From: JBGRPZ01 sp041725955
GTDB taxonomy: Bacteria > Bacteroidota > Bacteroidia > Bacteroidales > JBGRPZ01
Length of the DNA stretch: 64,000 nt
Direction of reading: 5' to 3'
Assembly (NCBI GenBank): GCA_041725955.1
Contig: JBGRQE010000011.1
Coordinates: 1-64,000 of the forward strand
The notes under the pieces are model-generated. The model saw nothing but the letters and a program-made list of their open reading frames with translations. It was not told where the DNA came from and did not search any database. Position numbers and translations under genes: made by a program. Positions 51,422-62,700 of the stretch are shown here, one piece after another (positions within the stretch are counted from its first letter, which is position 1; every line of letters begins with the position of its first letter).

Positions 51422-53269
51422 ATGTCAGAAGCTCAATATACTGAAGAAAGTATCCGATCGCTTGATTGGAAAGAACATATACGACTACGTCCCGGTATGT
51501 ATATCGGAAAACTAGGAGATGGCTCCTCTCCCGACGATGGGGTTTATGTACTGCTGAAGGAAATCATCGATAACTCAATCGATGAATATGTTATGGGATA
51601 TGGGAAAAAAATTGAGATTACCATTTCAGACGATATAATTCAAGTTAGAGACTTTGGACGAGGAATGCCTCTTGGAAAGGTTATTGATTGTGTTTCGAAA
51701 ATTAACACCGGAGCAAAGTACGATTCGAAGGTTTTTAAGAAAGCCGTCGGACTAAATGGTGTTGGAACAAAGGCTGTAAATGCATTATCAGAATTCTTTC
51801 AGGTAGATGCTTTTCGCGATGGGCAATCAAAGAAAGTTACGTTTCAACGTGGTGTTATTACTTCCGAAGAGCTTATTCAGAATTGTGAGGAAGACAATGG
51901 AACCAAAATCTCTTTTATTCCAGACAAGCAAATATTTGGAAGCTATCATTACATCTCAGACTTTATTGAAGAAATGTTATGGAATTATGCCTTCCTCAAT
52001 TCTGGACTAAAGATTTATTTGAATGGAAAGAAATTTCAGGCTAAAAACGGACTGTTAGACCTTCTTAACCATAATATTGATAAGCAAGAGAACATAATTT
52101 ACCCATATATTCATATTCAGGAAGACGACTTTGAATGTGCCATAACTCACTGCGAAAAGCAGTATAGCGAAATCTACTACTCTTTTGTAAACGGACAACA
52201 CACAACCCAAGGTGGAACTCACGAAGCGGCATTTAAAGAAGGTATTGTAAAAACCATTCGTGAGTTTTACAATAAAAACTACGACACTTCCGATATTCGC
52301 ACTGGTTTTGTTGCTGCCTTAAGCCTGAAGGTTCAGGAACCCGTGTTCGAATCTCAAACCAAAACTAAACTAGGATCTCAACACATGGAGCCCGAAGGGG
52401 TTACCATACGTACTTACATTGGTGATATTCTGAAACGTAAGCTCGACAATTTCCTTCATATTAATTCTGATACTGCCGAAGAACTTCAAAAGAAAATTGT
52501 TAAATCGGAAAAAGAACGTAAGGAACTTGCTGGCATAAAGAAATTGGCGAAAGACAGTATAAAGAAAGCCAGTTTGCACAACAAAAAGCTTAGAGATTGC
52601 CGTGTTCACAGAAACAGCAAGAATGAATTGCGATTAAATTCAACCTTATTTATTACCGAGGGCGACTCTGCAAGTGGTTCAATAACAAAATCGAGAGACG
52701 TAAACACTCAGGCCGTATTTAGTTTAAAGGGAAAACCGCTAAACTGCTACGGGCTAAGCAAGAAGATTGTTTATCAGAATGAAGAATTTAATCTGCTTCA
52801 ATCTGCGTTAAACATCGAAAATGGTATTGAGAATCTTAGATACGACAAAATTGTAATTGCAACTGATGCCGATGTCGATGGCATGCACATACGTTTGTTG
52901 CTCCTCACCTTTTTCTTGCAATTTTATCCCGATATTGTAAAAGCCGGGCATGTTTACATTTTGCAAACTCCTTTGTTTAGGGTAAGAAATAAGCAAAAAA
53001 CAATTTATTGCTACACCGAAGAAGAACGAATTAAGGCCTTAGACACTTTGGGAAGCAATCCGGAAATTACTCGATTTAAGGGTTTAGGAGAAATCTCGCC
53101 CAACGAGTTCAAGAATTTTATCGGAGCAAATATTCGTCTCGATCCAGTTATACTGAAAAAAGGACATGCTTTAGAAGACATTCTAAAATTCTTTATGGGG
53201 AAAAATAGTCCGGAAAGACAAAAGTTCATTATCGACAATCTTAGAATCGAAGAAGACATTTCTGCCTAA
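51422..53269 (+). CDS. parE: DNA topoisomerase IV subunit B-like type IIA topoisomerase
   Basis: A 615-aa ATPase subunit relaxing and decatenating DNA. GHKL motifs: IRLRPGMYIGKLGDGSSPDDGV, EIIDNSIDEYV (catalytic Glu), DFGRGMP, and GLNGVGTKAVNALS; the TOPRIM domain has TEGDSASGS and DADVDGMHIRLLLLTFF. Length fits ParE rather than longer GyrB of some groups; the name is by resemblance. The partner gene parC usually follows but here the next 340 bases are repeat array C and then a convergent gene. A -7-like TAGTTTTG is 24 bases upstream. Confidence 0.9.
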   Translation: MSEAQYTEESIRSLDWKEHIRLRPGMYIGKLGDGSSPDDGVYVLLKEIIDNSIDEYVMGYGKKIEITISDDIIQVRDFGRGMPLGKVIDCVSKINTGAKYDSKVFKKAVGLNGVGTKAVNALSEFFQVDAFRDGQSKKVTFQRGVITSEELIQNCEEDNGTKISFIPDKQIFGSYHYISDFIEEMLWNYAFLNSGLKIYLNGKKFQAKNGLLDLLNHNIDKQENIIYPYIHIQEDDFECAITHCEKQYSEIYYSFVNGQHTTQGGTHEAAFKEGIVKTIREFYNKNYDTSDIRTGFVAALSLKVQEPVFESQTKTKLGSQHMEPEGVTIRTYIGDILKRKLDNFLHINSDTAEELQKKIVKSEKERKELAGIKKLAKDSIKKASLHNKKLRDCRVHRNSKNELRLNSTLFITEGDSASGSITKSRDVNTQAVFSLKGKPLNCYGLSKKIVYQNEEFNLLQSALNIENGIENLRYDKIVIATDADVDGMHIRLLLLTFFLQFYPDIVKAGHVYILQTPLFRVRNKQKTIYCYTEEERIKALDTLGSNPEITRFKGLGEISPNEFKNFIGANIRLDPVILKKGHALEDILKFFMGKNSPERQKFIIDNLRIEEDISA

Positions 53270-53296
53270 CACTTCAACAAAGCACTGTTTTCAATG

Positions 53297-53606
53297 CACC
53301 TTGGTGAAGGGATACCAACCACCAAGGTGCAAGGGTAGCTTGCACCATAATGCAATGGTTCATCCCTAGTCGAGAGTTACACCCTTGCACCTTGGTGCAC
53401 GACACCATTCCTAGTCGTTGGTTGCACCCCTTCACCTAGGTGATTTTTAATTTTCATTAGGGTGCATTTCAATTTTCACCATGGTGCTTTTTAATTTTCA
53501 TTACGGTGCTTTTTAAAATTCACCTTGGTACTTTTTAATTTTCACCTTGGTGCTTTTTGATTTTCATTAGGGTGCATTTCGATTTTCACCATGGTGCTTT
53601 TAATTT
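53297..53606. repeat. Array C of 22/23-base repeats with CACC-NN-GGTG core
   Basis: Left part: cores at 53297, 53320 and 53343 (23-base steps), then irregular copies near 53388 and 53403. Right part: eight regular 22-base units starting at 53433, 53455, 53477, 53499, 53521, 53543, 53565 and 53587. Each has a 10-base core (CACCTAGGTG, CATTAGGGTG, CACCATGGTG, CATTACGGTG, CACCTTGGTA and so on) plus a T-rich 12-base tail. It fills the space between the convergent parE and nnr genes. Closely related to array A at 15.3 kb. Not coding, no spacers. Confidence 0.9.
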
Positions 53607-53609
53607 ATC

Positions 53610-55118
53610 TCAATATAGTTCGCAAAAAGCCTTGGGTAAATAATCGATAATATCTGACGCAATCAACGATTCAAAACCTTTATCGGCGGCAGCCAAATCG
53701 CCTGAACTTCCATGCAAATAAACCCCTAAAACACAAGCCTCGAAAGGCGTATACGATTGCGACAACAAGCCCAATAAAATACCAGTAAGCACATCGCCAC
53801 TTCCTCCTGTAGCCATTCCTGGGTTGCCAGTAGTGTTTAAATAACATTCGCCATCAGGAGTAAAAATCATAGTATGAGCCCCTTTTAATATAAGATATAC
53901 AGAATGTTTTACGGCTAACGCCCTGGCCTTCTCCATTTTGTCGAAATCGCTATCCCATTTCCCCACCAATCGTTGAAACTCTCCGGGATGAGGAGTTAAA
54001 ATACTTCCCGAAGGAAGAAAAGAAATCCATGTTTTGTTTTCAGAAAGAATATTCAATGCATCGGCATCCAAAATCAATGGATTATCATACTGCTGAATCA
54101 ATAGCTTTAGCATTCGCATGGTTTTCTCGTCTTTTCCTATTCCCGGACCAATTGCTATTGAACTATAATCTAAATCTTTGGGAATTGATGTTAAAACAGA
54201 ATCATTTTCGTCTAAAGACAACATTGCTTCGGGCACACTCATCTGTAAAATGTCAATTGCATGATTGGGTATATGAACGCTTAACAGCCCCAAGCCGCTT
54301 CTTATGGCTGCCCTGCTACTTAAAACACAAGCCCCCATTTTGCACTTGCTTCCTGCAAACAACAGTGCATGCCCAAAGGTTCCTTTATGACTAAATTTTG
54401 ATCTGTGCTTTAATAAAGAAGCAACATTCAATTTTGTCAACACAAAGTTTTTGCATTCAACCCTATCCAAAAACTCGGGCAAAATGCCAATAGGAATAAT
54501 TTCCCAATTGCCCACATAAACATCGTTTTCGGGCATAAAGAAAGCCAATTTAGGAACCTCAAAGCTAAGAGTATAATCGGCATGAATAATATTGCTGCCC
54601 CTTTTTATAGATGTCCGATCAGCAAATAAACCAGAAGGAATATCTATAGAAATCACTACAGCCTTCATTGCGTTTATCCTTTTAATCAAATCGCCTAATA
54701 ATCCTACAATAGGCTTAGACAAACCACTTCCAAACAAAGCATCGACAATTAAATCGTCCGAAGAAATATTAGGCACATCATCGCTTGCAGATATTTTAAC
54801 ACAAGATAAATCTACCTCCTGCAGCCTATGTTTGTTATGCAAAAAATCATTTGAATAGGAAGAAACGCCATCAAGAATATAAACACAAACCTTATATCCC
54901 ACAAACTTTAATAAACGGGCAATTACCAAACCATCGCCACCATTATTGCCCGGTCCACAAAAAACATGAACCGTTTGCTCTTTCTTCAATCTTTTCAAAA
55001 TCCAATTAAAAGCATTTGTGGCAGCACGCTCCATCAAGTCGACCGACGAAATTGGTTCATTCTCTATGGTATAAGCATCGGCTTGACGAATGTTTTCTAC
55101 AGGAAGTATTTTAATCAT
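53610..55118 (-). CDS. nnr: Bifunctional NAD(P)HX epimerase / ADP-dependent dehydratase
   Basis: A 502-aa repair enzyme that restores hydrated NAD(P)H. The N-terminal epimerase half (about 1-215) has HVFCGPGNNGGDGLVIARLL, IVDALFGSGLSKPI and DIPSGLFAD. The C-terminal ADP-dependent kinase-like half (about 225-502) has GSRAAIRSGLGLL-like SSRAAIRSGLGLLS, IAIGPGIGKDEKT, LILDADALNIL, LTPHPGEFQRL and the catalytic GMATGGSGDVLTGILLGLL. Both halves look active. Ordinary length for the fused form. It is transcribed convergently with parE and divergently from rlmD. Confidence 0.96.
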   Translation of the reverse strand: MIKILPVENIRQADAYTIENEPISSVDLMERAATNAFNWILKRLKKEQTVHVFCGPGNNGGDGLVIARLLKFVGYKVCVYILDGVSSYSNDFLHNKHRLQEVDLSCVKISASDDVPNISSDDLIVDALFGSGLSKPIVGLLGDLIKRINAMKAVVISIDIPSGLFADRTSIKRGSNIIHADYTLSFEVPKLAFFMPENDVYVGNWEIIPIGILPEFLDRVECKNFVLTKLNVASLLKHRSKFSHKGTFGHALLFAGSKCKMGACVLSSRAAIRSGLGLLSVHIPNHAIDILQMSVPEAMLSLDENDSVLTSIPKDLDYSSIAIGPGIGKDEKTMRMLKLLIQQYDNPLILDADALNILSENKTWISFLPSGSILTPHPGEFQRLVGKWDSDFDKMEKARALAVKHSVYLILKGAHTMIFTPDGECYLNTTGNPGMATGGSGDVLTGILLGLLSQSYTPFEACVLGVYLHGSSGDLAAADKGFESLIASDIIDYLPKAFCELY

Positions 55119-55260
55119 AATTATTGAGATGTTTTATTGTCAAAATTAATCTTTTGAAGATAACTTAATTTCAGAAAAGGATAAATAGGAAAATAGATAC
55201 GCAGAATTAAATTTAAACTGCATATTAATTTACTAAGGGTAACGTTTGAGATAATAATTG

Positions 55261-55268
55261 TAGTTTTG
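55261..55268 (+). promoter_or_regulatory. -7 element TAGTTTTG of rlmD
   Basis: A perfect TANNTTTG match 21 bases before the rlmD ATG; no good -33 element at the usual distance. Confidence 0.4.
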
Positions 55269-55289
55269 CCCGAATAATTCTGATTAAGA

Positions 55290-56717
55290 ATGGCTAGAAA
55301 AAGAAACCCATTACCCTTATTTGAAAAGGTTGAGATAATTGATGCAGGCTCAGAAGGAAAAGCTGTGGCCCGAATTGATGAAAAAGTAATTTTCATCCCA
55401 TACGTTATGCCCGGAGATGTTGTTGACATCCAAGTAGTAAAAAGAAAGAAATCTTTCTTTGAAGGCAAAGCTGTAAAATTCCACAAATACTCTGATGACA
55501 GAGTTGATGCGGCATGTAAACACTTCGGACTTTGCGGAGGTTGTAAATGGCAACATATGCCATATGAAAAACAACTCTTTTATAAGCAAAAGCAAGTGGT
55601 TGACAATGTTGAAAGAATTGGAAAGTTTGAACATCCAGGAATATCTGATATCATTGGTTCAGAGAAGAAATTCTACTATAGAAATAAGTTAGAATTTACA
55701 TTCTCCGACAGAAAGTGGTTTATTGAACCACCCAAAGATCCGGATAATATACAAAACCCAAATGGACTTGGATTTCATCTTCCAGGAATGTTTGACCGAA
55801 TTTTGGATATCGAACATTGCGTATTACAGAAAGATCCATCCAACGCTATTCGCCTAGCACTAAAAGACTATGCAATAGCAAATAATCTGAGCTTTTATAA
55901 TCCCAGAAAGAACGAAGGATTCTTGCGTAACCTTGTAATTCGAACTTCCTCTACTGGTGATTTAATGGTTATTGTGATTTTTGGATACAAAGATGAAAGA
56001 GAGAAAGATGGTGCTCTTGCTTTCTTGAAAGAAAAGTTTCCAGAAATTACATCCCTTATGTATGTAATCAACAAAAAGCTAAACGATAGCTTCTCTGATT
56101 TAAAAATCCATTTATATAATGGAAACGACTACATAATGGAAGAAATGCAGGCTCCAATTGAAAATATGGAACCGCTAAAGTTCAAAGTTGGCCCTGTATC
56201 TTTCTACCAAACCAATTCAGCTCAGGCATACACTTTATACCAAAAGGCATTCGATTTAGCACAAATCAGTAGCGAAGATCTTGTGTACGATTTATACACA
56301 GGAACTGGTACTATAGCCAACTTTGTGGCTCGATCAGCAAAAAAAGTTATTGGAATCGAATATGTGCCTCAAGCTATTAATGATGCAAAAGAAAATTCTT
56401 CAATCAACAAGATTGACAATACGGATTTCTTTGCCGGAGATATGGTTAAGGTTTTAAATGACGACTTTATAAAGACTCATGGCCAACCTGATATAATTAT
56501 CACCGACCCTCCAAGAGCAGGAATGCACGACAAAGTGGTAAAACAAATCATAAAGGTAAAACCTCAAAAAGTGGTTTATATAAGTTGTAACCCTGCCACT
56601 CAGGCAAGAGATGTTGCTCTTATGACCGAGCACTATAAGGTGTCTAAGATTCAACCTGTTGATATGTTTCCACAAACTCATCATGTCGAAAACATAATTC
56701 TATTGGAAAGAAAATAA
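55290..56717 (+). CDS. rlmD: 23S rRNA (uracil-5-)-methyltransferase RlmD
   Basis: A 475-aa SAM-dependent enzyme, by family the U1939 methyltransferase. A TRAM domain (about 10-65) is followed by the Fe-S cysteines C76, C82 and C85 (CX5CX2C) with a fourth near 167 (DIEHCVLQ). The catalytic domain has FYQTNSAQAYTLY, LVYDLYTGTGTIANFVA (SAM), IITDPPRAGMH and the nucleophile Cys in VVYISCNPATQARD. Complete. The family contains close relatives (RlmCD, RumA), so the exact uridine may differ. Terminator directly downstream. Confidence 0.93.
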   Translation: MARKRNPLPLFEKVEIIDAGSEGKAVARIDEKVIFIPYVMPGDVVDIQVVKRKKSFFEGKAVKFHKYSDDRVDAACKHFGLCGGCKWQHMPYEKQLFYKQKQVVDNVERIGKFEHPGISDIIGSEKKFYYRNKLEFTFSDRKWFIEPPKDPDNIQNPNGLGFHLPGMFDRILDIEHCVLQKDPSNAIRLALKDYAIANNLSFYNPRKNEGFLRNLVIRTSSTGDLMVIVIFGYKDEREKDGALAFLKEKFPEITSLMYVINKKLNDSFSDLKIHLYNGNDYIMEEMQAPIENMEPLKFKVGPVSFYQTNSAQAYTLYQKAFDLAQISSEDLVYDLYTGTGTIANFVARSAKKVIGIEYVPQAINDAKENSSINKIDNTDFFAGDMVKVLNDDFIKTHGQPDIIITDPPRAGMHDKVVKQIIKVKPQKVVYISCNPATQARDVALMTEHYKVSKIQPVDMFPQTHHVENIILLERK

Positions 56718-56718
56718 A

Positions 56719-56747
56719 AAAAGGAGCCAGCATTGCTGGCTCCTTTT
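56719..56747. terminator. Bidirectional terminator between rlmD and the giant surface gene
   Basis: AAAAGGAGCCAGC (56719-56731) pairs perfectly with GCTGGCTCCTTTT (56735-56747) around a 3-base loop, right after the rlmD stop and 22 bases from the convergent gene's stop. Confidence 0.9.
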
Positions 56748-56768
56748 CATCAGATATTTTTGTCAGAA

Positions 56769-59700
56769 CTACTTAACAGTGATCTTCTTAATCACTACCT
56801 TTTCATTCATTTCAATCTTTATTAAATATAGACCAGCTGGCTGACTTGACATATCAAGATCATGCTTGTCACTATTTACATCTTCAACATGAATCAACTG
56901 TCCTAATGCACTTACAACTTGTACACGATCAATTACTTCATTTGAAACAATATGCAACTTATCTTCTGTTGGATTTGGATATACCATTAGGTTATCACTA
57001 ACCATTAGGTCATTCATTCCTACATATCCATAAGGTGTTGCCAAGCTATCTTTATGAGGATAAGCTGATCCTTCACACTTATCATTATGAGAAGAAATCT
57101 TAGCTACAACTCTATAATAGTACTGTGATCCAGGACCCCATAGTAGAGGCGACTTATCATCATCCTGCTCATCAAAATACATATAAGGAGCTTTTAAAGG
57201 CAAATCAAGCTCAATTTTCTTTTCTTCCTGCATAACTCCATCTATATAATCTGTACGATAGATATCAAACTTATAACCTGAAGAAATTCCTGCAGACTCA
57301 CCAGTAATATGAGCACCAATCATCCAGTTATAATTGAATCCTGAAATAGCAGCAGTTGCATCAATTAAAGTAGAAGGTTTATCTCCTATAGTAATCATAG
57401 ATCCAATACCATACTTATCATTTACCATCGGACCGGCATCAATACCTATAGCAGGCTGATTCTCATTAATATTCAAGAAATACACAAGATAATAATAGGT
57501 GTTTTCTTTAATCTCTACAGCATCATCAAGATCCCAAACAGTATATTCTCCGTTTAAGTTAACTTCACTCATACTAATAGTTTTAGATGAAAGAGGAGCT
57601 CCACCAGGAACTTGTGCATTACCTTCGTAAATTCTTACTTCAGCAGTTGAAACACCAGCACCCAATACAGCACGAACCTTATCAAACTTAGCTCCAGCTA
57701 AATCCTTAAGTTTCTTTGGAGTATATCTTGCTCCAATAAGAACTTCTCCACTTGTTGTTGGGAAGCTATAAAAATCAGTCATAGTTTCCTGTGTAGGATG
57801 CTTAATCCACTTATTCGCTTGTCCTGATAGTGTTGCCAATGACCAAGTTAACTCAACACCATTCTTGTCATTATTTACATCCTGACTTTCATGGAATACT
57901 TTCCAGCTCAACTTATAAGGCTTTGGACACTCACGATAAATATGTACGTTATCTATATACCATGAACGAATATTTGTGGTATTCTCTCCTTCGGCCAAGA
58001 AACGAATCTGTAGAACTTTTCCTGCAAGCATATTGGTGATCTTCATCTTCTTGCGATCTCCCCAATCAAAGCTAGCATCATTCTTATAGGTTTCTAAATC
58101 TACCCAATCTTTACCCTGGCCAATCTGTACTCTTAACTTCTCGGTTCCTGTTGGATTAGCTACGTCTAATTTAATATCATACTCTAAATAAATATCTCCA
58201 AAAACAGTACCCACACCATTAATTGGCTTAGTGGTTAGTCCTTTTGAATAATTCATTTGCTTTGGCATAAAATCAAACTGAGAACATGGAAGGTCTTTTC
58301 CTGAATATGGATCTATTTTCCAGTTTTCACCATCACCAGTCCACAAGTGTAAATCAAAGGCACCTGTTCCCCAATCTTCAAAGAATGGCAATTCAAATCC
58401 CCATGCAAGTTCCAATACTATTGGACCTACCATTTGAGATTCACCTGTTTTTGTTGATAATCCATAAGGAGTTAAATCATAAACAGCAGTTATATAATAT
58501 TCATATTCTCCTGGCTCAACTCCATCAGCAAATGCATATGGTAATCCTTCATCATCTCTTTCAATAAATACAGGATCATCATCATTGCGATATAAGTTAA
58601 ATCCAATCAAATTATCTGGAATAGCTCCACTTGGATCAATAGCTCCAGTTGCATGATCAACTTTATCACCTTTAACCCAGAAACGTGGGCTGTGCCATGT
58701 CAATACATTTTCCTGATCATGTACTTTTCCATCAAATACATAAGGAGGAATTAAATAAGTACTCTTCCATGTATACTTATCAGCTTCTGATAAACCACTT
58801 GCATACTTACCTTTAACTCCGGCAGTATAAATCTGACCATAAATAAGGTTAGGGAACCACCAATGGAATTTACCAGTATCATACTCGCCTTCAAAAGGAT
58901 CTTTATCTACTTCACCTTGCCAGCTATCATTTAAGCTTACTTCATAAGATTCAAAGTTTGGAGCACCATTTACAATACTTACATTATCAATAGCCCAACC
59001 TGTTGAATACTGATGATCATCCCAGTAATGGAATGCAAAGCGAACCTTGCGCTGACCATCTTTTCCATCTAATTTAATACTCTTGCCTTCATTAGGATCT
59101 TCGCTTCCATAGTTATTGAAATTAATAGGACCATTAAGAACCATATCATCAATATCAAAACGAACACTATGCCATTCACTCTTTGAATCTACTTCACCTA
59201 ACACATACCAGTTTTCTCCATTATCTATAGAGAATTCAACATATCCTCTTGAAGATTCAGCACCAGTAAAGTATTGATCAAATTCAACTCCATAATCTTC
59301 ACTCTCACGAAGATCAATTTCAGGAGTAATCAAATAATCCAATGATGCATTACTATTTGATCCGTTATAATCCTCATTTACTTCTGCCCAGAAACCATCT
59401 CTCTCAGGTACTATAAATCGAGGACTTGGGAAATTATTCCAATAAGTTGCATTATCATTAGAAGCAAGGAACCATCCGCGGGTAGCTGCTGGAGACACAT
59501 CAGCTATAGTATATTCATACCATCCTGCAGGAGGGAAACTAAGACCCTCAAAGTCTTCGTATAATTCAGTAATACGCGCCTTTGGCCATGTTGCTACTGA
59601 AGTTAGTGGGTCTACCACCAAACCACGTACACGATACTTCTTCTGTTGTAATGCTACATCTATCTTAAAGTTTGGCTGATAAATCTCAAATGGCATTGTT

Positions 59701-62700
59701 GGCTTATACTTATCAAAACCAATCTTAAAGACATTCAACATATAATCGCCATACTCAAACCACTTATGAGATGCTTCCTTAGGGAATTTTAATAACTCAC
59801 TCTCTTTTGGGAAATAAGCTATTGATTTCTCAGGAGTATCTGTGATTTCAAAGATCTCACGGTAATGTGTTACATATGGGAAATTCAATCCGGTAAGAGT
59901 GATTTCTGTTGAATCAGCTATCATTGATCCTGGATATTCTTCCTCATCTGAACCAAACTTAAGTTCAACATCAACAACTACATTGGATACAAGCTTATGA
60001 GGACGCATATTGTATAACTTAGTGTAAGTCCAGTCTGACTCGTCACCATTGGTAAAGTGTGACTTTACACGATATGCATAATATCCCTGAGGAAGTGACT
60101 TCCATTGGGCATCCTTAAAATTAAGTACATTCTTCTTATTAACAAGAACAGTCTTAGGATCTTCTTTCCAATTGGTCTTATTAGGATTTATCTTAGCTTG
60201 TACATGAATACGCTCCATGGTATAATTAACTACATCACGGCTATTTGCACGAGCAACAACTTCTGTAGGAAGTCTGTAACCTGAAGTTGACTTCATATCT
60301 CCATCAGACTTAAAGAATTTTCCTTCAGGAAGCTCTATAGTAGAAATCTTACTAGATTTTGCTGGTGGAGTTTGTCCATCATCAGCACCTTCTACCAATG
60401 CACGAATCATCAAATCCTGTATAGAAGCAAATGTCCAGCCATTATCATCATTACGTACATAAGACTGATAAGCGATTGGTTCGCTACGGTCTACTGCGAT
60501 TGGAGCAGCATTTCCTGCTTTCTCTACCTGAGTTACTACGATAAAGAAATTCTCTGGATAACCATCCTTATCTTTTTCTAATTTAACATTAAAGATGCCA
60601 TTATATTCAACCCATCCAAGATTTTTAACTTCAACAACTTTCTCTGCTTCTGGCTTAGCCTTTGGCATTCCGGTATCTTTATCAGGGAAATAAACACCTA
60701 CTTTAACTTTAGTATTCAAGAAATTTGATCCCTTAGGGAAAGTTCCATCACCTACATTAAATTTAGCTCCTGTAATTACAGTTGGATATCCCATTGGAGT
60801 AAAACGTACTGCTCCTGCTGAATTTGATCCTAAACCTATAACATGTTTCTCGGCTGTACCATCATCATAAAGCAATTCGTAAGCGCCCCATGGTAATGAC
60901 CATTCTATATCACAATGGTTACCTTCCAAAAACTTATGTCCATTCTCTACCTGATCGATAGTTGCATGAATATATCCTGGAGCATAAGGCATTTCGAACA
61001 TTAATACATCTACTACAGTATCATCATCATCACCTGCTGCAAATGGTCCTGCCTCATAAACTGGCTGATAACCTGGCTTAGCAAAGAATAATTCGTAATC
61101 TCCTTCATCTGCTTTTAATACATATCTGCCGTCATCGTCAGTTTCTGTAATAAATTCAATGTTTACATCTGTAACATCTACCGCTTTCACACGTACTCCG
61201 CTAAGACGTTCATTGGTATTACCATCGCGTACCTGACCAATAATTTGTTTAGGTTTATAAACAATCATTTTATGATTGATCTTAAACTCTTTATCCTCGT
61301 CATTTACACTATTGGTAATTACTGTTGTTTTTGTAGTATAAGTTCCTACAGGCCATGCTTCTTCTCCAATATATGAAGGAGGAAGAGCGTCATACTTAAA
61401 GCGTACATATTTGGTTTCTCCTGGATAAACTTCTCCTTTTTGAGGAACAACTTCAGAAATAAAATTCACCTCATTTTCATTTGCAAACTCAGGGAATTCG
61501 AATTTCAATAATCCTGAACCACAGTTCTTAATTGGATAATATACAAACTCGAAAGTATTCTCCCATACGCCTTCTTCCATATCTTTTACAAAGTCGCATG
61601 CTTCAGGTGCATACCAAAATATCTCTGCTGGTCCTGCAGGAGAACTAGATTTTCCATCAGCAGTTACACAAGTAACCCAGTAATAGTATACACCATACTT
61701 ATAGTTTGGAAGATCGTGCATAATAAAGTTTTCAGTAGTAGTACCTACAACTTCACCATTACATACAACCTTATAGTGCATACTTGGATCTGATGATTTT
61801 ACCCACTCAACTTTTACTACACCTTCTTTGGCATCCTTTAGAGTGGCCTTCATATCCTCTACATCAATAATGTACATAGGATCTCCGGTAATTTCCATGG
61901 TTACAGGAATAATAGATATTTTACCATTATCCCCTGTAAATTCAATCTCTGCAGTAAGCATTTCACCTGGAGTACGATTTAAAGCATCAAAGTTTACTCC
62001 AAGACTATAAAAAGAATTAGGTTCAACATTGCCACTATATTCATCTAAAGTTAGCCAGAAACGCTTAATGGGCTGAGCAAAACCTGAATATAAGGTTTCT
62101 CCCATTTTACACAATTCATTATTTCCGCCACCATCAACAAATACTTCTCTTAAATATCCCATCTTATAAGTATCATTATAATTGAAACCTATAAAGCGAT
62201 CCTTTACTGGATCCCAATGGAAAGAAGTAAAATATTTAGAAGTAAAACCAGCTTTTCCGATATATTCAGCTTCTGCTGTATAAACATCAACTTTAAATAA
62301 TCTTCCGTTATGACAGAATACATAAGCAGTACCGGTTCTATCAATGGCAATACCTAATGCAATATCCGAGTTACCAATACCCAATTTACCTACAGGCTCT
62401 AATTTCATCTCTGGAATATTCCATTCATACAAAGAATCTCTGGTAATTACATATTGCTTACGGTTCACTGGGTTTGGCGCCATATCTGTAATTTCATAGC
62501 GACCAAAATCTTCATCTGAAACCAATTGGCCCATGTATTTTTGGGTAACAATATCATCAGAAATATCCACTTTATGACAAACACCATATCTGCTCATTGC
62601 ATAATAGAAATGATCTACCCCTACAGGGAAAGATATAGCTGTAATGGTATTGGTATCAGGAAGTGAAGGAAAATCCATATACTTCTTCAATTGAGGAGCA

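Noticed and set aside
53297..53606. CRISPR or REP-family call for array C
   Set aside because: No spacers; units are direct repeats with a palindromic core, not paired REP hairpins, and no RAYT transposase is present here.
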